From: Cyanothece sp. UBA12306
Lineage (GTDB): Bacteria; Cyanobacteriota; Cyanobacteriia; Cyanobacteriales; Microcystaceae
Assembly (NCBI GenBank): GCA_003448685.1
Contig: DLXW01000252.1
Location: forward strand, 7,660 to 30,981
Reading direction: 5' to 3'
Length of the DNA: 23,322 bases
The notes beneath the pieces were generated by a model. The model searched no databases, had not been told where the DNA came from, and was given only the letters and a program-made list of their open reading frames with translations. This document shows, one piece after another, positions 1 through 6,243 of this stretch. The position numbers were made by a program, and so were the translations under genes. The stretch's first letter is position 1, and each line of letters begins with the position of its first letter.

Positions 1-687
1 CTTTTTGCCTGGAGATATGGCTATATTCGAGAATCAGGTAATCCATTAAAAAAATCAATAACAGAACTAGAATACAGAAAAGCTCAAGAGTTAGAAAAAC
101 CCTGTTTTATTTTTCTGCTGAATGAAGAAGCGCCTTGGCCAAGAAAACAGATGGATGCAGTAACAGGGGATGGCCAAAGAGGAGTTCTTATCGATCAATT
201 ACGTCAAGAATTAGGCCAAACAAAGTTGGTTAGTTTTTTTAAAACCCCTGATGAATTAGCCAGTTTAGTGAGCGCTGCTATCAGTAATTGGGAAAAAGAA
301 GAGTTAAAAGAGCGATCGCTTCAAAATGAGATTAAGAAAGCAACTTCTTCTGACTATAGGACAGAGGAAACAGAAAGTAAGGAAGAAAGTAGGAAAATAG
401 TGGCAGCAAACCCAATTGAGGAGCAAATTTATCAAAATAGCCCATACTCTCTGGGAAAAACCATGACGAGTATAGAACGAAGACATTTAGAGCAGCAACT
501 TAAGGAGCAAACAGAAGAATATGAAGCTAAAACTAAAGAATTAGAATTTTTAAGAAAAGCCGCACAAACGGCGGATTTAAGACCGAAAGAAGCTTTCAAA
601 TTATCGGAACAAATTGAAGAATTGGAACTTAAGCGTCAAGAGATTAGCCAAAAACTTGCTAAAATTGCAGAGAAACTCGATAATTAA
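1..687 (+). CDS. DUF4062 protein with C-terminal helical adaptor, 5' end missing
   Basis: The reading frame is open from base 1 to the TAA at 685-687, so this is the last ~228 codons of a longer gene; the internal ATG at 151 falls inside the domain and is not the true start. The first ~50 codons (RYGY, then SITELEYRKAQ, CFIFLL, APWP) match the core of DUF4062, a domain found in STAND/TIR-type signalling and conflict proteins. An acidic, lysine-rich linker follows. The last ~70 residues are a predicted helical hairpin or coiled coil (TKELEFLRKA, then RPKEAFKL). This segment aligns without gaps to the N-terminus of the next gene, nine bases downstream, so the two proteins probably interact or share a partner. 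The linker contains a HIP1 site at 312-319. The DUF4062 assignment is strong; the biochemical role is not known. Confidence 0.75.
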   Translation, partial: LFAWRYGYIRESGNPLKKSITELEYRKAQELEKPCFIFLLNEEAPWPRKQMDAVTGDGQRGVLIDQLRQELGQTKLVSFFKTPDELASLVSAAISNWEKEELKERSLQNEIKKATSSDYRTEETESKEESRKIVAANPIEEQIYQNSPYSLGKTMTSIERRHLEQQLKEQTEEYEAKTKELEFLRKAAQTADLRPKEAFKLSEQIEELELKRQEISQKLAKIAEKLDN

Positions 688-696
688 GCCAATAAA

Positions 697-1692
697 ATGT
701 CTTTAGATCCAGCTATTAGAAAAAAGTATGAGGAACTTCAAGGAGAGTATGATGAGCTAACTAAAGAACTAAATCATTATCGTCGTAAGATTAACATAGA
801 TAATTTCAGTCCGAAAGAGGAATATAAATTAATCAAACAAATCGAAGAAACTGAAGAAAAGCGCGACGTAATCAACCAAAAACTCAAAAGGCTGGATCAA
901 GACTCAAATAGTGAACAACTCTATAAAAATTTATTAAAATTAGGATACCTCGAGCAAGTTAATTGGTTTGTGCGATTACTTAATGTTCAATCAGTAGCGT
1001 CTTTTGTGATTCATGGTTCAGTCAAATATGGGCAAAGATGGCTCCTAAATCGCTTGGTAGAACAATATGTACCAGAATCAATAACCGGAAAAAAAATTAA
1101 GATTGATTTAGCACGAGCTGTCCAAAAAACGGACCTCAAAACATTATGGAGAGAATTAGGATATCAGGTGGGATTATGTGAGATTTTACCAGAACCCAAT
1201 GAAATAGTTCAAAGAGTTTATCGTTGGTGGCAAACTGAAAATGTATTAATCGTTTTTCATGATATTAATGTAATACCTGTTGACCATCTCCAAGAATTAA
1301 TTATCAACTTTTGGAATCCCATCGCTAAGCAAGCTAGAGCGGAAATTGGAGAATTAGGTCAATCTGACTATAAATTGTTGATGTTTTTAATAGATTATGA
1401 CGGAACTGCCGAAAATGTAGCTGGTTTATTTGCTGAAAAACTATCAGATACCAAGACTAATGATCCTTTGCGACCTCCAAAAATTAGTAAATTTACTGAA
1501 ATAGAAGTGAGGAATTGGTTATTAACAGAATATCCTGAATTACCCATAAGCTTAAAGCATAATGTTGATGATATTATTAAAGCTATTCTTACTCAAAGTC
1601 AAGAAGGAATTCCTGAATATGTATTGAGGGGAATTTTTAATCGCTGTGGTTATGATTACTGCGAGGAAGTAGAAAGATTATGGAAATTATGA
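697..1692 (+). CDS. Inactive-STAND-like protein with N-terminal helical adaptor
   Basis: 331 aa. Residues 1-68 are a charged helical module homologous to the C-terminus of the upstream DUF4062 protein (shared TKEL, PKE-x-x-KL, QIEE-x-E-x-KR and QKL positions). Residues ~80-331 resemble the inactive STAND (iSTAND) family: a hydrophobic strand followed by HGSVKYGQRW at 106-115, where a P-loop GxxxxGK[ST] would be expected, and NVLIVFHDIN at 182-191 in a Walker-B-like place without the usual acidic pair. ATP hydrolysis is therefore unlikely, and it may act as a scaffold or switch partner. It lies nine bases after the DUF4062 gene, so the two are almost certainly co-transcribed. No clear Shine-Dalgarno sequence precedes the ATG. 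Family assignment is from motif memory. Confidence 0.7.
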   Translation: MSLDPAIRKKYEELQGEYDELTKELNHYRRKINIDNFSPKEEYKLIKQIEETEEKRDVINQKLKRLDQDSNSEQLYKNLLKLGYLEQVNWFVRLLNVQSVASFVIHGSVKYGQRWLLNRLVEQYVPESITGKKIKIDLARAVQKTDLKTLWRELGYQVGLCEILPEPNEIVQRVYRWWQTENVLIVFHDINVIPVDHLQELIINFWNPIAKQARAEIGELGQSDYKLLMFLIDYDGTAENVAGLFAEKLSDTKTNDPLRPPKISKFTEIEVRNWLLTEYPELPISLKHNVDDIIKAILTQSQEGIPEYVLRGIFNRCGYDYCEEVERLWKL

Positions 1693-1824
1693 CTAACGAA
1701 AAGTCTTAAATCTTGATAATTGTATTGAAAAATTAATGATTCTAAAATAACATTGTGTGTAGCATTCTTTTAGAAATTTGATACAATAAATTACTACTGT
1801 TTTTGACAGATTAAATTTTATATA

Positions 1825-2730
1825 ATGAAGCAACTTAAGCGATATACAGGAAAAGTTAGACCAAAAGAAGGAGGGGAAAAGGATAGGCAAGGGCAACTAA
1901 TTTTTCCTTATTTACCAAGTGATGAATTAGTAGAAGCTGTTAATCTAGCTATTTATCTAAAAAGACCTTTATTACTCAAAGGAGTGCCAGGATGTGGCAA
2001 AACAGAATTGGCTATTGCTGTAGCTTATGAATTGAATTTACCTTACCATATTTGGCCAATTAAGTCCATAACAAATGCTAGGGATGGATTATATTTTTAT
2101 GATGCAGTAGCACGTTTAAGAGATGCTCAATTAACCTCGTATAATCGCTTAAATTTACCGTCAGAAGTTCCTGAAATCAACCCATCTTCTTATATTAAAT
2201 GGGGACCATTAGGAGAAGCATTTAGGAGTGAGATTCAAACCGTAGTTTTGATAGATGAAATTGATAAAGCGGATCTCGATTTTCCCAATGATTTATTGAT
2301 GGAATTAGATCGGAAATGGTTTAGAGTAGAGGAAACGGGAGAAAGAGTAACAGCAAAAGAACCTCCTATTATTATTATTACTAGTAATAACGAGAAGGAA
2401 TTACCCGATGCTTTCTTGCGTCGTTGTTTGTTTCATTATATTGAATTTCCTCAAGAAAAAGAGTTACAAGCTATTATTAATAGTCGTTTTCCCCAAACAC
2501 CAGAGAGACTGGTTAATAAAGCGATCGAGAAATTTTTAGATTTAAGGAAAGCAATGGAAAAAAAGAATAATTATGGGGCGAAAATTGTTAGTACCAGTGA
2601 ATTGATTGATTGGTTTCAAGTTTTGAAACTTTCTCCAGAAGCAACAATTTTAGCTAAACTAGAAGAAACTTTGCCCTATCCAGGGGTTTTACTAAAAAGT
2701 CGGGAACATCATCGTCTTTATGGAAAATAG
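1825..2730 (+). CDS. MoxR-type AAA+ ATPase
   Basis: 301 aa. Walker A GVPGCGKTE at 53-61, Walker B VVLIDEIDKAD at 140-150, sensor-1 region ITSNNEKELPDAF from 185 and arginines at 199-200 (RRC) show an intact AAA+ ATPase of the MoxR class. MoxR ATPases act with vWA-domain proteins as chaperone-like remodellers, and the next gene, a vWA-like protein, starts inside this one (11-bp overlap, 2720-2730), implying translational coupling. The ATG at 1825 is kept because residues from KRYTGK onward look like the conserved start of this subfamily; no Shine-Dalgarno sequence is visible. The 132-bp upstream gap is AT-rich; TACAAT at 1782-1787 is the only plausible -10 box and has no good -35. Confidence 0.88.
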   Translation: MKQLKRYTGKVRPKEGGEKDRQGQLIFPYLPSDELVEAVNLAIYLKRPLLLKGVPGCGKTELAIAVAYELNLPYHIWPIKSITNARDGLYFYDAVARLRDAQLTSYNRLNLPSEVPEINPSSYIKWGPLGEAFRSEIQTVVLIDEIDKADLDFPNDLLMELDRKWFRVEETGERVTAKEPPIIIITSNNEKELPDAFLRRCLFHYIEFPQEKELQAIINSRFPQTPERLVNKAIEKFLDLRKAMEKKNNYGAKIVSTSELIDWFQVLKLSPEATILAKLEETLPYPGVLLKSREHHRLYGK

Positions 2731-4183
2731 CAATACAGAAAAGATAGATTTTGAACAATTACCCTTACTGGAGTTATTTAGCCAATTACAAAAAGAGGGA
2801 TTACCATTAGGAATTGGTGAATATCAATTATTAATTGAGTCTTTAAGGGGAGGGTTTGGTTCTCCTGACTTAAAGAGTTTATTGAGATTATGTTGTACCC
2901 TGTGGGCTAAATCTCCACAACAAAAACTTATTATAGAAAGATACTTTAAACAAATTGTAGAAACAGCTTTAGAAAAGTCGATAGCCATTCCAGATAAAGA
3001 GCCAAATAAAAAAAAGAAAGGCCACTTATTTTCTCGCAAAAAACTAATAATTACTTACTTGTTATTTTTGACAGTATTTGGCTCAATATTTTGTAGTAGA
3101 CAGTTATTTTTAAGACGCAAAAAGCAGGCGTTAAAAAATGCCCTAAAAGAAGCAATAGCATTCCAAAAAAACTTTGATATTCAAATAATGAGTAAGTTTC
3201 CTACTCTTAAACAAGTAACAAAAGGGAACTTTATATTTGTTGTAGATCAATATTCAAGAGACATAGTAATAGTCATATTTATTGGCGGTTTGGGTTCGGT
3301 AATGTTGTTAAAAGGTACTAAAAAATCAAGCTTTTTGCCTAAGTGGTTTAATCGGTGGCTAAGAAAGCGCAAAAGTCCCCAACTAAGTGAGGAAGAGTGG
3401 TTAGAAAAAGAGCTACTTGAGTCTCTAGGAGATAATTTAATTGCTCCTTATATTAATTCTGAAAGCGATGAAATTGAAAAAGTTTTATTAACCCAAGAAA
3501 ATCATATTTTGGCAACTCCAGAATATTATCCTATTGCTCAACGACGGATGAAACAAAAATGGCGACATTTACGATGGTTAGTCAGAGAAGGAAAAGCTAC
3601 TGAATTGGATTTAAAAGCAACAGTGAAGCAGATTAGCGCACAAGGTTTTTTACTTAATCCTGTATTAGTACCTCCTCGTCGCAATCAACTTCAATTATTA
3701 CTATTATTAGATTGGGGAGGATCAATGTTACCCTTTCAGCGTTTAGGTAATAGTTTAATACGGACGGCTGAAACTGCGGGAAAACTGAGAAAAGTTAGCA
3801 AATATTACTTTAATAATTGTCCCCTAAAATATTTATATCATGACCCTTATCACCAAGAATTTTCTTTAACTAATCAGATTTTAGCTCAATTAGAACCAAG
3901 ACAGACAGTAGCTTTAATTTTTAGTGATGCAGGAGCCTTAAGAGGTGGTTTCAGTCAAAAGCGTATCGAATATACTACCCTATTTTTAGAGCAATTGCGC
4001 TCAAGAGTTGTTTCTCTAGCTTGGTTGAATCCACTTCCTCGTGAACGTTGGTATCAAACAACCGCCGGAGAAATCGCTCGTCTTGTACCAATGTTACCAG
4101 TCAGTGAAGAAGGATTTAGTCAAACTATTGATGTTTTGAGAGGCAAAATTAGAAGTCAGAAGCATAGCGCTACGCGCAATTAA
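2720..4183 (+). CDS. Membrane-anchored vWA-like protein (SAV_2336 N-terminal-related)
   Basis: 487 aa. Residues ~11-82 form the N-terminal helical domain seen in cyanobacterial proteins named SAV_2336 N-terminal domain-related (LPLLELF, GLPLGIGEY, LCCTLWAKSP). Two hydrophobic segments follow at ~109-127 and ~181-198, each flanked by Lys/Arg, predicting a membrane hairpin. Residues ~325-475 form a vWA-like fold: LLLLLDWGGSM at 326-336 replaces the MIDAS DxSxS with D-W-G-G-S, and FSDAGALRGG is at 401-410. Metal binding may thus be altered or lost. Start overlaps the MoxR gene by 11 bp, the typical MoxR-vWA pairing. The last few codons (KHSATRN) lie in a dispersed GC-rich palindromic repeat, so the native C-terminus may have been altered. 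Confidence 0.75.
   Translation: MENSNTEKIDFEQLPLLELFSQLQKEGLPLGIGEYQLLIESLRGGFGSPDLKSLLRLCCTLWAKSPQQKLIIERYFKQIVETALEKSIAIPDKEPNKKKKGHLFSRKKLIITYLLFLTVFGSIFCSRQLFLRRKKQALKNALKEAIAFQKNFDIQIMSKFPTLKQVTKGNFIFVVDQYSRDIVIVIFIGGLGSVMLLKGTKKSSFLPKWFNRWLRKRKSPQLSEEEWLEKELLESLGDNLIAPYINSESDEIEKVLLTQENHILATPEYYPIAQRRMKQKWRHLRWLVREGKATELDLKATVKQISAQGFLLNPVLVPPRRNQLQLLLLLDWGGSMLPFQRLGNSLIRTAETAGKLRKVSKYYFNNCPLKYLYHDPYHQEFSLTNQILAQLEPRQTVALIFSDAGALRGGFSQKRIEYTTLFLEQLRSRVVSLAWLNPLPRERWYQTTAGEIARLVPMLPVSEEGFSQTIDVLRGKIRSQKHSATRN
4162..4177. repeat. Dispersed GCGCGTAGCGCTATGC-type palindromic repeat, copy A
   Basis: A 16-bp copy (reverse-strand sense GCGCGTAGCGCTATGC) of a GC-rich, partly palindromic element also found at 10378-10391, 10465-10481 and 20484-20497. 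This copy lies at the end of the vWA gene and supplies its final codons. Such elements are scattered through many cyanobacterial genomes. Confidence 0.6.
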
Positions 4184-4230
4184 GAATGCAGAATTTAGAA
4201 TTTAGAATGTAGAATTTAGAATGTAGAATT
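4183..4230. repeat. Heptameric tandem repeat AGAATKY
   Basis: Almost seven head-to-tail copies of a 7-bp unit (AGAATGC, AGAATTT, AGAATTT, AGAATGT, AGAATTT, AGAATGT, AGAATT) begin at the last base of the vWA stop codon. This is the cyanobacterial short tandemly repeated repetitive (STRR) heptamer class. Confidence 0.9.
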
Positions 4231-4235
4231 AAGCT

Positions 4236-4379
4236 ATGACTCGATTTCAAGCTTTGCTTAAAAGATTTGGGGAACCTGTGTCTTTTCAATCTGCAATCTG
4301 CAATCTGCAATCTGCAATCCAAAATCTTTGTTCAGAAGTGATTTTTGAACTAATAGAATCGCCAAAAATATATGGATGA
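4236..4379 (+). CDS. Small ORF, 47 aa, overlapping the next gene's start
   Basis: ATG at 4236 opens a 47-codon frame (starts MTRFQALLKRFGEP) that reads through the CAATCTG repeat without a stop and ends at TGA 4377-4379, overlapping the ATG of the FGE-like gene by 8 bp. The overlap looks like a translational-coupling arrangement. I do not recognise the peptide. It may be a genuine small protein, the N-terminal relic of a gene broken by repeat expansion, or chance. The middle third is repeat-encoded (QSAICNLQSA), which argues for relic or chance. Confidence 0.3.
   Translation: MTRFQALLKRFGEPVSFQSAICNLQSAIQNLCSEVIFELIESPKIYG
4287..4320. repeat. Heptameric tandem repeat CAATCTG
   Basis: Four full copies of CAATCTG and a partial fifth (CAATCC). 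This is a second heptameric STRR array within 110 bp of the first but with an unrelated unit. It lies in the gap between the vWA and FGE-like genes. Confidence 0.9.
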
Positions 4380-6126
4380 GTCAAAATTATTAGAGTCGGA
4401 ACAATCAAAGAAACTAGCTCAAAAAAAGCTCGATTCCTTTAAACAACGTTTTGAAGAACCTCATTTAATATTTGCCAGTCATGCAGCCTTTGCGGTAGGG
4501 TTGACACCAGATTTACTCTACAGTTTATGGGCTAACTTTCGCGAAGATGAATTAGAAAATTTATTGAATATTCCTTGGATAGCTGTGGCGGATCTGCTAT
4601 TTTCGGGACTACTCATCGAAGTTGGGTTTGAACTCTATCAAATGGAAAAAGAGGTTCGTAATCTTCTGTTAGCTTACTTAAAAAGTCATGATAATTTCGG
4701 ACAACCTCGATTAGAAAAACTAGCACAATTTCTTCTATTGTATATTCAGTCAGATCTAGACCATGAGAATCCAGATCGGCGAGATTTTGCTTTAGCTCAA
4801 TTCTGGACAGTCTTAGCTTATCTCCAACCAAAAGAAGCGGTTCATCAACTGGCAAAAGTGTATAGTAACTCTCTTGATCAGAAAACAGAATTAGTGCGAA
4901 TGGCATCTTTGAGCGATATTTTATCCGAACCCCTTGCAGATTTTCCCTCTTTATTAATTTATGCACAAAGTTTAGGCAATTGGGCTAGGGACAATGAACA
5001 ACAGGCTCAAAAACAACTGAAACAAGTACATTCCAAAGGAAGTGTCTTAACAATTGCTGACGCTCAATTTCCCATACCACGGGAACTACAAACAAGAAAA
5101 TGGTGGACTAGACGGCGATTTCTCAAAGGGATGGGATGGGGTTGTTTGGGGTTAGGTGCATCCCGAGGTGCTTGGTTGCTCGAACAAATGAGAAAAGACT
5201 GGAATTCAAGCATTACACCAACTCAATTGGCTAATCAGGCAAAATTAAAACCTTTTCCATTTGAGGTGGTAAGGGTTAATCACAAAGGAGAAATTATTGA
5301 ACGCAAACCAGGAAAGTCTCAGTATTTCAGTCAAGATTTAGGCACTGACACACAACCGTTAGAAATGGTAGCCATACCTGGTGGGACTTTTCTCATGGGA
5401 ACCGATGATGCTGAAATTGAGCGATTGGTCAAAAGATTTGATCAGGAATATTTTAGAAGGGAAAGACCCCAACATCAAGTGACTGTTCCCCCTTTCTATC
5501 TCGGAAAGTATCAAGTAACCCAAGCTCAGTGGAGAGCGATCGCCTCCTTACCCAGGGTCAAAATTGACTTAAATCGAGATCCATCAAGCTTCAAAGGGGA
5601 TGACAGGCCTGTTGAAAGGATAAATTGGCATCAAGCGGTGGAATTTTGTGAGAGATTAAGCACTCTGTTAGAAGGGAAATGGAAATATCGATTACCGACA
5701 GAAGCAGAGTGGGAATATGCCTGTAGAGCGGGGACGACCACTCCATTCTACTTTGGAGAAACCATTACAACAGATCTAGCTAATTACGATGGCAATTATG
5801 TCTTTGCCTCAGAACCAAAGGGACAATACAGAGGAGAAACTACTCCTGTTGGTCAATTTCCTCCTAATGCTTTTGGTTTATACGATCTGCACGGCAATGT
5901 TTGGGAATGGTGCTTAGATGATTTTCATCGAAATTATGAAGGCGCACCTTCTGACGGCAGTCCCTGGATTTCCAATGACAATAATACTACAAAAATACTA
6001 CGGGGCGGTTCGTACATCATTAATCCGCGCGTCTGCCGTTCCGCTTTCCGCGACAGCCTTTTCCCGCGCAACGGCAGCAGCAATGATGGTTTGCGGGTTG
6101 TGTGCGGTCTCCCCAGGTCTTCCTAG
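4372..6126 (+). CDS. FGE-sulfatase (SUMF1) domain protein, probable DGR target
   Basis: 584 aa. Residues ~30-205 form a helical N-terminal domain typical of cyanobacterial conflict-type FGE proteins. Residues 246-270 are an internal twin-arginine-plus-hydrophobic segment (TRRRFLKG then Gly-rich), a Tat-like or membrane element. Residues ~330-580 are the FGE-sulfatase/C-type-lectin-like domain: IPGGTFLMGTD, YLGKYQVTQAQW, LPTEAEWEYACRAG, FGLYDLHGNVWEW, then RGGSY at 544-548. Catalytic formylglycine-generating enzymes need two cysteines after RGGSY; here the first position is Ile550 and only Cys555 remains, so this is probably a ligand-binding domain. Residues 544-578 are encoded by an unusually GC-rich stretch with NNY codons at exposed positions, the mark of a DGR variable region. 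It ends the conflict-type gene island. Confidence 0.88.
   Translation: MDESKLLESEQSKKLAQKKLDSFKQRFEEPHLIFASHAAFAVGLTPDLLYSLWANFREDELENLLNIPWIAVADLLFSGLLIEVGFELYQMEKEVRNLLLAYLKSHDNFGQPRLEKLAQFLLLYIQSDLDHENPDRRDFALAQFWTVLAYLQPKEAVHQLAKVYSNSLDQKTELVRMASLSDILSEPLADFPSLLIYAQSLGNWARDNEQQAQKQLKQVHSKGSVLTIADAQFPIPRELQTRKWWTRRRFLKGMGWGCLGLGASRGAWLLEQMRKDWNSSITPTQLANQAKLKPFPFEVVRVNHKGEIIERKPGKSQYFSQDLGTDTQPLEMVAIPGGTFLMGTDDAEIERLVKRFDQEYFRRERPQHQVTVPPFYLGKYQVTQAQWRAIASLPRVKIDLNRDPSSFKGDDRPVERINWHQAVEFCERLSTLLEGKWKYRLPTEAEWEYACRAGTTTPFYFGETITTDLANYDGNYVFASEPKGQYRGETTPVGQFPPNAFGLYDLHGNVWEWCLDDFHRNYEGAPSDGSPWISNDNNTTKILRGGSYIINPRVCRSAFRDSLFPRNGSSNDGLRVVCGLPRSS
6001..6107 (+). other. Putative DGR variable region (VR)
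   Basis: This 3' end of the FGE-like gene is ~62% GC by hand count (66 of 107) in a clearly AT-rich window. It encodes RGGSY-x-x-N-PR-x-C-RSA-x-R-x(4)-P, then RNGSSNDGLRVVC, the arrangement in which cyanobacterial DGRs place diversified residues. All 17 codons at the expected variable positions (548-551, 554, 559, 561-564, 566-572) end in C or T (12 NNC, 5 NNT), as expected if they derive by adenine mutagenesis from AAC/AAT template codons. Fixed positions (P552, C555, S557, A558, P565) use codons free of adenine. No template repeat or reverse transcriptase was found in the window. Confidence 0.72.
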
Positions 6127-6243
6127 CACTTTGCTCTTTTGCCTTTTTGCACTTTTCCCGCCATTTTTTGCTTTTTGTTACATTTCTTAATATAGCGACA
6201 TGAATTGTTACATAATGTGAGTTCGACGCAACTAGGTTAAGAA

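Noticed and set aside
1803..1826. TTGACA and TATAAT before the MoxR gene
   Set aside because: Only 12 bp apart and the -10 overlaps the start codon, so it cannot serve this gene.
4183..4320. CRISPR array
   Set aside because: Repeat units are 7 bp and contiguous without spacers.
4613..4966. 117-codon - strand frame inside the FGE-like gene
   Set aside because: Antisense shadow of the conserved helical domain; no family resemblance.
5918..6190. 90-codon + frame overlapping the end of the FGE-like gene
   Set aside because: Out of frame with a well-supported domain; it exists because the variable region is GC-rich and stop-poor.
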